A stretch of DNA of 64,000 nucleotides from JAENVT01 sp963773085 (GCA_963773085.1 CAVYZS010000018.1:803748-867747); one strand, 5' to 3'; positions 16,732-26,229 are shown, numbered from the stretch's first letter. Notes: generated by a model from the letters alone, not told the origin. Numbers and translations are program-made.

Positions 16732-17733
16732 CTACGCACCGAGTGAGAAGCGCGTCGCCGCCGCCTGATCCCTGACCCGCTCGCTGATGTCGGCGGCAAG
16801 GCCGTGCACTCGCTCGGCCACAGCGGGAGTGTGCGTTCCGAGGCCGCACTCGGGGGTGATGATCGATTGCTGGCGCAGTTGAGTCGGGTCGGCGCCCCGC
16901 TTCACCATCTCGCACCACAGGTCGATGAGCTTGCGCCACGGTCGCTCCGCCGATGTCGCGATCGGACCCTCCGTGGAGATCGCGCCCCAGGCGATGGTCC
17001 CTCCATCACTGAGGAATCGGGCGAGGTACCCGGCCGATTCGAGCAGTCGGAGGTCGACGGGAACCGACAGCACATCGGGGCCGATGGCCACGAGCGAGGC
17101 GATGTCGGCCGTGGCGCAGACATGCAGACCGGTGACAGCCACCGGCTCGATCGCGGCGAGCGCCGCCGACACGAGGTCGACTGCCGTGTCAGGCGCAATC
17201 GGAAACTTCGCGCCCATCAGCCCGTCGAGCGTCGGCTCGTCGATGAACACCACCTGCCGACACCCGGGCAGCACCTCGCCGATGTGGTCGGCGAGGTGGC
17301 GAACACGGCAGCGAACCGCACGCACCGAGACCTCGAAGGCGACGTCGCTGTCGAGTCCGGCGCGAACAAGCGCCAGACCCAGTGTGACCGGCCCGACGAA
17401 CTGCCACTTCACCGGAGCGCGACGACCTGCGGCGGCAGCGATGAACGCTCGCCAGCCACCAAAGGCGTCGTGATTGAGGTCGGTCGCCACCGGAGCATCC
17501 GGGTCGAACCTGGTGGCGTCGAAGGCGATGCTTCCGTACTGGCCCACGGTGATGCCGGCGAGGCCAACCAGAGCCTGCGGGATGATCCCCTCCGCAGGAG
17601 ACCGCTTGGGCAACGTCGGGATCGCCGGAAGCTCGAGCGTGGCCAACGAGAATTCCGCCGCGGCAACCGCGTCGCGATGGGGAAGGCTGCCGATCCCTGT
17701 GGCTATTCCACTTGGTAGCTGAGCACGATTCAC
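16732..17733 (-). CDS. MetE-like cobalamin-independent methionine synthase family protein
   Basis: 333 residues, GTG start at 17733 (VNRAQLPSGIATGIGSLPH). The fold is the C-terminal MetE/UROD barrel: GIGSLPH near the start, QFVGPVTLGLALV, VFIDEPTLDGLM with acidic residues, TGLHVCATADIASL with metal-type His/Cys, and TPECGLGTHTP. It is half the size of full MetE and lacks the N-terminal domain. The homolog next to ligA in mycobacteria is uncharacterised to my knowledge. The methyl donor and acceptor cannot be read from sequence. Confidence 0.75.
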   Translation of the reverse strand: MNRAQLPSGIATGIGSLPHRDAVAAAEFSLATLELPAIPTLPKRSPAEGIIPQALVGLAGITVGQYGSIAFDATRFDPDAPVATDLNHDAFGGWRAFIAAAAGRRAPVKWQFVGPVTLGLALVRAGLDSDVAFEVSVRAVRCRVRHLADHIGEVLPGCRQVVFIDEPTLDGLMGAKFPIAPDTAVDLVSAALAAIEPVAVTGLHVCATADIASLVAIGPDVLSVPVDLRLLESAGYLARFLSDGGTIAWGAISTEGPIATSAERPWRKLIDLWCEMVKRGADPTQLRQQSIITPECGLGTHTPAVAERVHGLAADISERVRDQAAATRFSLGA

Positions 17734-17843
17734 CCCGGATCCTCCCCGGCGACATCGTTCCACTCGCGACCCGCGGCGTACGAGCCGAAACTCACTGCCT
17801 TGGTCGTTGGCAACAGCACCATCGAATCGGTAAGTCTGGAGGC

Positions 17844-18806
17844 ATGCCTTCCGCCGGGTCCCGTCTGCTCAGTGGGCTGACCGGGCTGTGGGGGCCACGA
17901 ATCCTGTGGCTCGTCGTCGGCGTGAGCGGCATGTTGTCGATCGGTGACGCCGTTGACGGCCGCTCGGAGGCTGTGCGGGCGACCGTGACCATCACCGCCT
18001 GGGTGCTGTGGGGCGTCGGCGTCGTGGCCCTGGTCGTGCCATCAGCACTCGGGCTGACGGTCATGCGCATGCTCAGTGGTGTCGCCTGCGGCGCGGCCGT
18101 GGTCAGCTGGGTCGGCGGCGCCGCACCGGTCCCGGGGGGCGCCTTCGTGGCCTGCACGCTGATGTGCGGTCTGTTGGTGGGCGGGGCCGACTTCGGCCAG
18201 CGGTGCGTGCAAGCGTCGGCGTACGGCGACGAACGGCGCTTCTTGCTGCGCCCTCCGGCAGCTTTCGTCATACCCATCACGGTCGCCGGACTCCTCTGGG
18301 GTGCAGCGGTGCTTGCTGCACCGCTACTGCTCGCGGTCGGACAATGGATCTTCGGTGGCGTGGTCGCGATCGTCGCCATCTGTCTCACCTGGGTGCTGGT
18401 TCCCCGCTTCAACACACTCTCACGCCGCTGGCTCGTGCTGGTTCCCGCCGGCGTGGTCGTGCACGACCAGGTCGTGCTGGCCGAGACGCTGATGATTCCG
18501 AGAGCCGAGGTCGCCGGCATCAGCCTCGCCATGGCGGGCACCGAGGCGGCGGACCTCACCGGACCGGCGTCCGGTCATGCTGTCGAGATCGGCCTGCGGG
18601 GGATGGTCACCGCGCTGCTCGCGCCCAACATGCCGACGCCGCCCAAGACGGTGCCACCCAAGACCATGTCACGCGGCACGACAGTGCATGTGCACTCGTT
18701 CATCGTCGCCCCAACTCGACCGGGCGCCGTGCTACGGGCCGCCCTCACCGACGGGCTCGTCACGCTGCAACACGGTCACCTGGCGATGCCACCACCGAGT
18801 ACGTAG
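17844..18806 (+). CDS. Multi-pass membrane protein with PH-like C-terminal part
   Basis: 320 residues, ATG 17844 preceded by GGAGG. About five or six hydrophobic helices in the first 190 residues, then a soluble strand-rich part (RRWLVLVPAGVVVHDQVVLAETLMIPR) of the kind found in bacterial membrane PH-domain proteins. No specific function recognised. The gene overlaps the 3' end of mnmA by about 31 bases in convergent orientation. Confidence 0.6.
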   Translation: MPSAGSRLLSGLTGLWGPRILWLVVGVSGMLSIGDAVDGRSEAVRATVTITAWVLWGVGVVALVVPSALGLTVMRMLSGVACGAAVVSWVGGAAPVPGGAFVACTLMCGLLVGGADFGQRCVQASAYGDERRFLLRPPAAFVIPITVAGLLWGAAVLAAPLLLAVGQWIFGGVVAIVAICLTWVLVPRFNTLSRRWLVLVPAGVVVHDQVVLAETLMIPRAEVAGISLAMAGTEAADLTGPASGHAVEIGLRGMVTALLAPNMPTPPKTVPPKTMSRGTTVHVHSFIVAPTRPGAVLRAALTDGLVTLQHGHLAMPPPST

Positions 18807-19804
18807 CGATCGCTCCCGTCGTAGAACACCACGCTCTGTCCGGGCGCGACGCGGCGTTGTGGTGTTCGCCAACGCACGATGCCACGGCACAGTTCGGCCG
18901 GCTGGGCGGCGCCGTGGGCGCTGCACTGCACCATCACGTCGCCGGCGTATTCCTGTTCGGCCCACACCACGTTGTCGACGAGCAATTCGCCGTCGAACAG
19001 ATCGGCTTCGTCACCGACGACGACAGTGGCCGACTCGTGGTCGATAGCGGTCACGTAGCGCTTCGGACCGCCGCCGGCCAGGCCGATGCCGCGACGCTGC
19101 CCGACGGTGACCATCTCGATCGCCGCGACACTGCCCACCACGGCTCCGGCTCCGTCGACGACGGTTCCCTTTCGGAACGGGATGCGTGCGCCGAGAAACG
19201 TCTCGCGCCCGCCTGTCTGGGTGATGAAACACACATCCTGACTATCGGGCTTCGCCGCAGTCCGCAGGCCGAGCGCGGTTGCCCGGTCGCGGACCTGTGC
19301 CTTGGTGAGATGACCGACCGGGAACAGCGTGCGCCGCAGCTCGCGCTGCGGCAACATGTGCACGACATAGCTCTGGTCCTTGGCCTGGTCTGCGCCGCGA
19401 TGCACGAACCAACGATCGCCGACAGGCGCGATGCGCGCGTGATGACCGGTGGCAATGGCGTCGAAGCCGAGCAGGTCGGCACGTTCGCTGAGCCGATCGA
19501 ACTTCAGATGACGGTTGCACTCGATGCACGGATTCGGCGTGAGGCCCTGGCTATGGGCACGGACGTAGGGATCGACGACGTAGGTGTTGAAGTCGTCGGA
19601 GAAGTTGAAGACGAGATGATCGATGTCGAGCTGTTGGGCAACACGGCGGGCGTCGTCGACGTCGGCCACCGAGCAGCACCCCGTGTCGCTCTCCCCTCCC
19701 CACAGACGCATCGTGATGCCGACCACATGATGGCCGGCGTCGATCAGTTCTGCAGCGGCAACCGACGAATCAACTCCGCCGCTGAGGGCTACGAGCACCT
19801 TCAT
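18776..19804 (-). CDS. mnmA: tRNA-specific 2-thiouridylase
   Basis: 342 residues. Uses sulfur from a cysteine desulfurase to thiolate U34 of Lys, Glu and Gln tRNAs. PP-loop ATP motif LSGGVDSSV is at residues 8-16, catalytic Cys in NPCIECN and the second Cys in DVCFI. Start ATG 19804 overlaps the stop of the upstream iscS by four bases, so sulfur donor and acceptor enzymes are translationally coupled. Confidence 0.94.
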   Translation of the reverse strand: MKVLVALSGGVDSSVAAAELIDAGHHVVGITMRLWGGESDTGCCSVADVDDARRVAQQLDIDHLVFNFSDDFNTYVVDPYVRAHSQGLTPNPCIECNRHLKFDRLSERADLLGFDAIATGHHARIAPVGDRWFVHRGADQAKDQSYVVHMLPQRELRRTLFPVGHLTKAQVRDRATALGLRTAAKPDSQDVCFITQTGGRETFLGARIPFRKGTVVDGAGAVVGSVAAIEMVTVGQRRGIGLAGGGPKRYVTAIDHESATVVVGDEADLFDGELLVDNVVWAEQEYAGDVMVQCSAHGAAQPAELCRGIVRWRTPQRRVAPGQSVVFYDGSDRYVLGGGIAR

Positions 19805-20949
19805 GCGGCCCGCCCCCGACGCAAGCTGTGCACGGACTCGACGATCGCTGTCGTTGCTCGAGCCACGTCTGCGGCCGCCGTCGTGCGACCGAGCGTCAAC
19901 CGCAGGGCACCTCGGGCTCTGTCGCTGGGCACCCCCATCGCAGCCAGCACATGCGACGGCTCCATCGCCCCACTGGCGCAAGCCGAAGCCGCGCTGGCAC
20001 ACACGCCGGCCTCATCGAGGAGATACAGCAGCGCCTCGTTCTCGATTCCCTCGATGCAGATGTGCGCGGACCCGGCAACCTTGCAGGCCCTGTCGACGGT
20101 TTCGTGAACACCGTCGAGTTCGGACTGCAGGCCGTCGATCAGCGAGTCGCGCAGGGCGGCGAGCCTGATGGCCTCGGTGGGGCGCTCGCTGTCGGTGGCG
20201 CGCAATGCAACGGACATGGCGATGATCCCGGCGACGTTGTGGGTGCCGCTGCGACGTTCGCGTTCCTGGCCACCGCCCACCAGCAACGGAGCGAACGAGG
20301 AACGGCCGCGAGCGACCAGGACTCCCACACCCTTGGGCCCACCGAACTTGTGAGCCGACAGCGACAGCATGTCGACGTGCGGGGTGATGAAACGGAGATC
20401 GAGCCAGCAGGCAGCTTGCACAGCATCGGTGTGCAGCACTGCTGACGGCGCCACACGTCGGACGACGGCGGCGACGCTTGCAAGATCAGTGATGGTGCCG
20501 ACCTCGTTGTTGACCGCCATCACGCTGACGAACGACACCGGTTCGGAAGGTTCGACGAGGGCATCGGCGAGCTTGTCGAGATCGACGGTCCCGGTCGCGT
20601 CGACACCGACGACCCGACCGTGCCGAGCTTCAACCGCATGCAACACGGCGTGGTGTTCGGCGGCGGGACACAATGCCACCCCGCCGACGCGATCGAGCGT
20701 TCCGAAGATCGCGGTGTTGTCGGCCTCGGTGCCGCTGCCCGTGAAGATCACCTCGCCCGGGCGGCAACCGAGCACCTCGGCGACATCGTCACGAGCCTCG
20801 TCGATCGACTTGCGGACCTGGCGAGCAAAGCGGTGCGAACCGGAGGGGTTGGCGAACTGCTCGGACAGGAACGGCAACATCGCCTCGACCGCGTCGGCAC
20901 GCATCGGTGTCGTCGCCGCATGATCGAGGTAGGTATAGCCGTCGGACAT
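19801..20949 (-). CDS. iscS: Cysteine desulfurase
   Basis: PLP enzyme releasing sulfur from cysteine for tRNA thiolation and Fe-S assembly. 382 residues from ATG 20949 (MSDGYTYLDHAATTPM). The PLP-binding Lys is in SAHKFGGPKG and the mobile active-site Cys region is ASACASGAMEPSHVL. Directly upstream of mnmA, matching the pairing in mycobacteria. An in-frame start 24 bases upstream is possible. Confidence 0.92.
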   Translation of the reverse strand: MSDGYTYLDHAATTPMRADAVEAMLPFLSEQFANPSGSHRFARQVRKSIDEARDDVAEVLGCRPGEVIFTGSGTEADNTAIFGTLDRVGGVALCPAAEHHAVLHAVEARHGRVVGVDATGTVDLDKLADALVEPSEPVSFVSVMAVNNEVGTITDLASVAAVVRRVAPSAVLHTDAVQAACWLDLRFITPHVDMLSLSAHKFGGPKGVGVLVARGRSSFAPLLVGGGQERERRSGTHNVAGIIAMSVALRATDSERPTEAIRLAALRDSLIDGLQSELDGVHETVDRACKVAGSAHICIEGIENEALLYLLDEAGVCASAASACASGAMEPSHVLAAMGVPSDRARGALRLTLGRTTAAADVARATTAIVESVHSLRRGRAA

Positions 20950-21011
20950 TGGATCCAGGCTACGCCCGCCCATTGGCTGTCGACAGTGGTTGTGGTCGAA
21001 GATGATGTGTG

Positions 21012-21767
21012 ATGGATGGCTACACCGAATCGACCTATGGGGATGCGTTCGCCGACGTGTACGACGACTGGTATCGCGACGTCAGCGATGTCGACGCAAC
21101 CGTCGACCTTCTCGTCACGCTGGCGTCGTCGCATGCCTCCTTCCCGGTGCTCGAGCTCGGCGTCGGTACCGGTCGCATCGCAATTCCCCTGGCCGCCCGC
21201 GGCCTCGACATCGTCGGCCTCGACGCCAGCGCGGCGATGTTGGCCAAGCTCGCCGAGAACGACCGCTCCGGAGCCGTCGCGGCCCACACGGGCGACATGG
21301 TCGACGACCAGCCCGCTGGTCCATTTGCGGTGGTCTTCGTGGCCTACAACACCTTCTTCGGCCTGCTCACCGAGGCCCGCCAGCGGGCCTGCTTCACATC
21401 CGTCGCCCAGCGACTGGTACCTGGCGGCGCGTTCGTGATCGAGGCGTTCGTGCCGGAGCCGCAGCCCGGATCATCAGTGGCAGTCCGTTCGATGAGCGTC
21501 GATTCGCTGACCCTCAGCGTCACGACACACGACGAGTCGGCACAGACGGCACAGGGCCAGTACATCTCGTTCAGTGAGTCCGGCGGGATACGCATTCGCC
21601 CGTGGGCGATCCGCTACGCGAGTGTCGCGCAGCTCGATGCGATGGCTACCGACGCAGGATTTCATGTGGCGGAGCGATGGGAGGATCCGACACGAACGCC
21701 GTTCGATGTCAACAGCCCACGCCATGTCACGGTGTATCGCACAAATCACAGTCCCGTCCGCCCCTAA
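21012..21767 (+). CDS. SAM-dependent class I methyltransferase
   Basis: 251 residues with motif I ELGVGTGRIAIPLAARG, the acidic ribose-binding loop GLDAS, and the post-I GDMVDD segment. The C-terminal strand region is typical of small class I methyltransferases. The substrate cannot be inferred. Divergent from iscS, no strong ribosome-binding site. A GTG immediately before the ATG is an alternative start. GTCCGC/GCGGAC around the TAA (21757-21775) forms a small hairpin over the stop. Confidence 0.8.
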   Translation: MDGYTESTYGDAFADVYDDWYRDVSDVDATVDLLVTLASSHASFPVLELGVGTGRIAIPLAARGLDIVGLDASAAMLAKLAENDRSGAVAAHTGDMVDDQPAGPFAVVFVAYNTFFGLLTEARQRACFTSVAQRLVPGGAFVIEAFVPEPQPGSSVAVRSMSVDSLTLSVTTHDESAQTAQGQYISFSESGGIRIRPWAIRYASVAQLDAMATDAGFHVAERWEDPTRTPFDVNSPRHVTVYRTNHSPVRP

Positions 21768-21798
21768 GCGGACACAACGTCGTAAGCTGAGGGGCGCT

Positions 21799-22782
21799 GT
21801 GAGTCAACTGCGTCTCAATCCACTCACCGGGCGGTGGGTCACGATCGTGGCCGAGCGTGCTGGGCGCCCGACCGATTTTGCACCGCGCATCGCTCAGGTC
21901 GAAGCCGACCCCGGTCGGCCATGCCCGTTCTGCCCTGGCAACGAAGAAGTGACACCGCGGGCCCTCGAGACCGTCGACGCGGGTGGCACGTGGCGCATGC
22001 GCGTCATCCCCAACCTGTTCCCCGCGTTCGATGGCGATCAGCCGTTCGCGGTTCATCACCGTGGGCCGGTGCACGTCGAGGCCGAGGCCAGTGGCACGCA
22101 CGAGGTGTTCGTGTTGACACGCGAGCACGATGCTGGCATCCATGCCCTCAGCGACGCTGACGCAGCCGAGATGATGCTCGTGCTCAAGCGCCGCTTCCTC
22201 GAGCACGCCGCAACTCCCAACGTGCGCTATACCCAGGCGATCATCAACCACGGGCGCGAAGCTGGGGCATCGATCGCTCACCCACACGGACAGTTGCTCG
22301 GGCTGCCATTCGTGCCGGGCGAACTACTCGAGGAGCAGCGGGCGTTCAGCCGTTTCGAGGGCGGTTGCATCCTCTGTGCGACCGTCGAGGCCGAGCTCGG
22401 CGACGGGGAACGGATCGTGTTCGCCAATGACGACGTCGTGTGCGTCTGCCCGTTCTGGAGTGGTTCTCCATACGAACTACTGATCATTCCGCGAAACCAC
22501 GAGCTCCACCTCACCGATGCCAGCGACGAGTCACTCGCTGCGGTCGGCCGGTCGATCCGGAGCGCGATCGAACTGTTGCGTGACTCTCACGGCGACGTCT
22601 CGTACAACATCGGGTTCCACACCGCGCCCCATCACTACAACGGGGCGTTCCACTGGCACGTGCACCTGTGGCCGAAGCTGTTCACCACCGCCGGCTTCGA
22701 ACGGGGGACGGGCGTGATGATCAACATCGTCTCGCCAGAGATCGCCGCGGCCCAGCTGATACGCCAGTCCGTCAAAGCCTGA
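21799..22782 (+). CDS. galT: Galactose-1-phosphate uridylyltransferase
   Basis: Exchanges UMP between UDP-glucose and galactose 1-phosphate (Leloir pathway). GTG 21799 is preceded by GAGGGG and gives 327 residues. Two HIT-like halves: the zinc-site CPFCPGN motif, the catalytic region SIAHPHGQLLGLP, and FHWHVHLWP near the C terminus. The active site is the usual His-Pro-His-Gln; other HIT transferases such as ADP-glucose phosphorylases share this form, so substrate is likely but not certain. Confidence 0.85.
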   Translation: MSQLRLNPLTGRWVTIVAERAGRPTDFAPRIAQVEADPGRPCPFCPGNEEVTPRALETVDAGGTWRMRVIPNLFPAFDGDQPFAVHHRGPVHVEAEASGTHEVFVLTREHDAGIHALSDADAAEMMLVLKRRFLEHAATPNVRYTQAIINHGREAGASIAHPHGQLLGLPFVPGELLEEQRAFSRFEGGCILCATVEAELGDGERIVFANDDVVCVCPFWSGSPYELLIIPRNHELHLTDASDESLAAVGRSIRSAIELLRDSHGDVSYNIGFHTAPHHYNGAFHWHVHLWPKLFTTAGFERGTGVMINIVSPEIAAAQLIRQSVKA

Positions 22783-22793
22783 AACCCGAACTC

Positions 22794-23249
22794 GTGTCGC
22801 GGCTCAGCGTGACCATCGACATCTCGGCGTCACCTGAGCAGGTATGGACGGTTGTCGAGTCGATCGAGCACCACAGCGACTGGATGCGCGACGCCGTCGC
22901 GATCAGGTTCCAGGACGAACAGCATCGCGGCGTCGGCACGAAGTTCCTCTGTGACACCAAGATCGGACCGTTCAGGCTCGTCGACCGCATGGAGATCACC
23001 GAGTGGGAGCCCGATTCGGCGATGGGTGTACGCCATGTCGGCATCGTCACCGGCACCGGACGATTCACCTTGACGCCGATCGACGTCGGCCGTCGCACCC
23101 GCTTCGGCTGGCATGAGTCGTTGGTCTTCCCATGGTTTCTCGGTGGCCCGATCGGCGCAGTGGTCGGCGGCCGTCTGGTGTTGCGCCCGATCTGGAGGCG
23201 AAACCTCCGCGCCCTCCGACAGATGGTCGAAGCCGGACCGGCGCAGTAG
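22794..23249 (+). CDS. SRPBCC/polyketide cyclase-type protein
   Basis: 151 residues, GTG start 12 bases after galT. A START-like helix-grip fold: VTIDISASPEQVWTVVESIEHHSDW at the N terminus is split here as ISASPEQVW and HHSDWM; the middle FRLVDRMEITEWEPDSAMG and the C-terminal amphipathic helix fit. Members bind hydrophobic ligands; the ligand is unknown. Probably co-transcribed with galT. Confidence 0.72.
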   Translation: MSRLSVTIDISASPEQVWTVVESIEHHSDWMRDAVAIRFQDEQHRGVGTKFLCDTKIGPFRLVDRMEITEWEPDSAMGVRHVGIVTGTGRFTLTPIDVGRRTRFGWHESLVFPWFLGGPIGAVVGGRLVLRPIWRRNLRALRQMVEAGPAQ

Positions 23250-23255
23250 CCCGTC

Positions 23256-23346
23256 GGGCGCGAAACCGGCACTCGCAGTGCTCACAGCGCGCCCAGGCAG
23301 CTCTCACGGGCGCGAAACCAGCACTGGCAGCGCTCACAACGCGCCC
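23256..23346 (+). repeat. Two 39-bp palindrome-ended repeats between convergent genes
   Basis: Units at 23256-23294 and 23308-23346 are about 90 percent identical. Each starts GGGCGCG and ends CGCGCCC (inverted ends), with an inner GCACT...AGTGC-type stem in the first copy. They lie directly after the SRPBCC stop and before the convergent azlD end. They could serve as bidirectional terminators or be a REP-like element. Confidence 0.8.
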
Positions 23347-23360
23347 GACGAGACGCGGGC

Positions 23361-23663
23361 TCAGGAGATGGCGCGTACAAGGGCGGTGACGCCGGCCCCA
23401 GTGACGATCACCAGGATCAGTGGCGCCTTCCTCCAGGCAACTAGGACCGCGGCGCCGACTCCGGCGGCACGGGCGTCGACCTGCAACTGCTGACCGACAC
23501 TGAACGTGTCCTTGACGACGAGGGCGGCAATCAACGCCGCAGGGATCAAGCCGAGACAGCGTTCCAACACGGGCTGAAGCGGGCGATCACCGATCACCAC
23601 GAGACCGAGCACTTTGAACATGAACGCGCCGGCCGCCAATACGAACACAAGGTTCCAACTCAC
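23361..23663 (-). CDS. azlD: AzlD-type branched-chain amino acid exporter subunit
   Basis: 100 residues, GTG start, three to four membrane helices (NLVFVLAAGAFMFKVLGL, PAALIAALVV, LILVIVTGAGVTALV). Small hydrophobic partner of AzlC. Start overlaps the end of azlC by four bases (GTGA), which supports a complex. Similar pairs export branched-chain amino acids or analogs. Confidence 0.8.
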   Translation of the reverse strand: MSWNLVFVLAAGAFMFKVLGLVVIGDRPLQPVLERCLGLIPAALIAALVVKDTFSVGQQLQVDARAAGVGAAVLVAWRKAPLILVIVTGAGVTALVRAIS

Positions 23664-24325
23664 CTGGGGACACCAACCAGCACCGCGAGAGCGGCGCACA
23701 GGATCGGGATTCCCACCGGCACGAACGGGATCAGAGACACGCAGATCAGTGCACCGAGAGCGGCCGCCAATCGGCCTCGCCCATTGCGCAGCAACGGCCA
23801 CAACATGGCGACGAACGCGGCCGGGAAGGCCGCGTCGAGCCCGAAGGTGCGTGGATCGATGGCGGTACCTGCCAACGCCCCGACCAGTGTGCCCAGGTTC
23901 CAGAACACGTAGACACTGCAGCCGGTTATCCAGAACGCTGTTCGCTGGGTCTGGGGTTCGCTCTGCGCCGCCGACATCGCCGTCGATTCGTCGATGGTCA
24001 GCTGAGCTGCAACGAGTCGTCGACCGAGCGAGCCGGGAAGGCGCCGCGCCATCGTCAATCCGTACACCCCGTTGCGCGCCGCCAGCAACAGGGCGCCACC
24101 CAACGCCGCTGCCGTGGAGCCACCCGCGCCGATCACGCTGATCGCCGAGAACTGCGTCGCTCCCGTGAACACCAACAAAGACATCGCACACGTCTGTGCC
24201 ACGGATGCACCGGCGCTGACCGCGCCGACGCCGAAGGAGATGGCGAAGACCCCGACGGCTATGCCAAGGGTGACGCTGGCAGTGATGACGGGGCGCATGC
24301 GCGGGTCACGCCACGCTCCAATCAT
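23660..24325 (-). CDS. azlC: AzlC-type branched-chain amino acid permease
   Basis: 221 residues, ATG 24325, about six to seven membrane helices. The FTGATQFSAISVIGAGG segment and the LLAARNGVYGLTMARRL stretch are AzlC signatures, as is TIDESTAM. It overlaps azlD downstream and the 3' end of glgB upstream, each by four bases, so the three genes are read as one unit although glycogen branching and amino acid export have no known link. Confidence 0.82.
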   Translation of the reverse strand: MIGAWRDPRMRPVITASVTLGIAVGVFAISFGVGAVSAGASVAQTCAMSLLVFTGATQFSAISVIGAGGSTAAALGGALLLAARNGVYGLTMARRLPGSLGRRLVAAQLTIDESTAMSAAQSEPQTQRTAFWITGCSVYVFWNLGTLVGALAGTAIDPRTFGLDAAFPAAFVAMLWPLLRNGRGRLAAALGALICVSLIPFVPVGIPILCAALAVLVGVPR

Positions 24326-26184
24326 GGGCGAATCGCCCCGAGCCAAACGACTCCGAGAGGGGGCAGGTCGAACTCGGCCGAAGCCGGCTGTCCCTGCCAG
24401 GTGTGCTCGACGGTTGCGGTAAGAGTGTCGACCGCTCCGCGATATCCCGAACCGCCGAACTGTCCGCTGTCGGAGTCGACCAACACCCGCCATTCACCGG
24501 GCCACGGAAGCCCTACCCGGTATCCGGGTCGGGGAACGGGGGTGAAGTTGGCAACGCATGCCACGGCCTGTCCACCGGCGTGGCCCCAACGCAGGAAGGC
24601 GAACACGGAATGAAGTGCGTCGTCGGCGTCGAGCCATTGGAAGCCTGTCGGCTCATGATCGCGTTCCCAGAGCGAACGCCACTGCGTGGCTACTCGATTG
24701 AGATCGGCGAGCAGGTCACGCACGCCGCGATGCGGGGCGTGATCGAGCAGATGCCACGGCAATCCGCCGGCATCGTTCCACTCCGTCCACGGCGCCAGTT
24801 CGGCGCCCATGAACACCAGCGGCGCCCCGGGCATCGCCCACATCCAGGCGAACAAGGCACGCAAGTTGGCGAACTTCTGCCAGTCGTCACCGGGCATCTT
24901 GCCGAGCATGCTGCCCTTACCGTGCACGACCTCGTCGTGGCTGATCGGAAGCACGAACTGCTCGGTGAACGCGTAGAGCAACCCGAACGACAGTTCACGA
25001 TGATGCCAGCGCCGATGGACGGGATCGGTGCTCGCATAGCCCAGCGTGTCGTGCATCCATCCCATGTTCCACTTGTGCGTGAAACCGAGGCCGCCATGCT
25101 CGACGGAATGGGTGACCTTCGGCCAGGCGGTGCTCTCCTCAGCGATCATCATCGCCGAAGGGGCATCGTCGATGACGGTCGCGTTCAGTTGGCGGAGGAA
25201 ATCGATGGCGTCGAGGTTCTCCCGGCCACCCTGCCGATTCGGCACCCAGCCACCAGGTCCGCGCGAGTAGTCGAGGTACAACATGCTGGCCACGGCGTCG
25301 ACACGCAACCCATCAGCGTGGAACTCCTGCAGCCAGTACAAGGCATTGGCGATCAGGAAGTTGCGCACCTCATGGCGGCCGTAGTTGAACACCAGGGTGC
25401 CCCAATCCGGGTGCTCGCCCTGGCGCGGGTCGGAGTGCTCGTAGAGCTTGGTACCGTCGAACCGGGCCAGGCTCCACTCATCGCGCGGAAAGTGCGCCGG
25501 CACCCAGTCGAGGATCACCCCGATGCCACGTTGGTGGAGTTCGTCGACGAAGGCTCGGAAGTCGTCGGGGCCACCGAAGCGCGCCGTCGGCGCGTAGTAG
25601 CCAGTGACCTGATAGCCCCACGACCCCCCGAACGGGTGCTCGGCGACGGGTAGCAATTCGATATGGGTGAAACCCAGCGCGCTGACGTGATCGGCGATCT
25701 GATGAGCAAGCTCGCGATAGGAGTACACGCCGTGGCGCCATGAGGCGAGATGCAATTCGTAGATTCGGAGTGGATGGCCGGGGCCGTGGCCACGCGCTCT
25801 CATCCACGACTCGTCACCCCAGATGTGCGTGCTCGGAGCCGCAACGATGCTGGCGGTTGCCGGCGGGCACTCCGTTGAATAGGCCATCGGATCGGCCTTC
25901 AGCAGCACATCGCCGTTGGCCGCCTCGACGGCAAACTTGTAGCGGTACCCGGCGGCCGCCGAACGGGCGACGCCGGCCCATACGCCCGATCGTCCCTGTG
26001 GTGCGAGCACATCGCCGCCGACCCAGCCGTCCCAGTCGCCAACGACGCGCACCGATTTGGCATTCGGCGCCCACACCGCAAATTGCACGCCGCCAGTCGG
26101 AAGTGGATGAGCCCCGAGCCACTTCCAGAGGCGACGATGCGTGCCCTCGCCGAAGAAGTGGAGATCCTGTTCACCGAGCAGCAC
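24322..26184 (-). CDS. glgB: 1,4-alpha-glucan branching enzyme
   Basis: Introduces alpha-1,6 branches in glycogen. About 620 residues with GTG start 26184 (VLLGEQDLHFFGEGTH). CBM48 domain near GGVQFAVWAPNAKSVRVVGDWDGW (seen as WAPNAKSVRVVGDW), GH13 barrel with catalytic Asp in GLRVDAVASMLYLDYSR, acid-base Glu in MMIAEEST and the ISHDEVVHGKGS motif. Upstream in-frame sequence reaches into the divergent glycosyltransferase and is rejected. The start codon choice is moderate confidence. Confidence 0.92.
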   Translation of the reverse strand: MLLGEQDLHFFGEGTHRRLWKWLGAHPLPTGGVQFAVWAPNAKSVRVVGDWDGWVGGDVLAPQGRSGVWAGVARSAAAGYRYKFAVEAANGDVLLKADPMAYSTECPPATASIVAAPSTHIWGDESWMRARGHGPGHPLRIYELHLASWRHGVYSYRELAHQIADHVSALGFTHIELLPVAEHPFGGSWGYQVTGYYAPTARFGGPDDFRAFVDELHQRGIGVILDWVPAHFPRDEWSLARFDGTKLYEHSDPRQGEHPDWGTLVFNYGRHEVRNFLIANALYWLQEFHADGLRVDAVASMLYLDYSRGPGGWVPNRQGGRENLDAIDFLRQLNATVIDDAPSAMMIAEESTAWPKVTHSVEHGGLGFTHKWNMGWMHDTLGYASTDPVHRRWHHRELSFGLLYAFTEQFVLPISHDEVVHGKGSMLGKMPGDDWQKFANLRALFAWMWAMPGAPLVFMGAELAPWTEWNDAGGLPWHLLDHAPHRGVRDLLADLNRVATQWRSLWERDHEPTGFQWLDADDALHSVFAFLRWGHAGGQAVACVANFTPVPRPGYRVGLPWPGEWRVLVDSDSGQFGGSGYRGAVDTLTATVEHTWQGQPASAEFDLPPLGVVWLGAIRP

Positions 26185-26229
26185 GACGGAAGCGTACGCG
26201 ACCGCACCGCCGACTACGGTCAACGGCTG
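26185..26229. promoter_or_regulatory. Divergent glgB / GT4 synthase intergenic region
   Basis: Only about 45 bases separate the glgB start from the glycosyltransferase start. Any promoters for branching and elongation genes must overlap each other or lie within the coding starts, which would allow joint control. No clear consensus element is visible. Confidence 0.35.

Noticed and set aside
18008..20107. 699-codon plus-strand frame across the membrane protein, mnmA and iscS
   Set aside because: Arg/His/Gly-rich translation typical of an antisense or shifted shadow; the real genes on both strands are well conserved.
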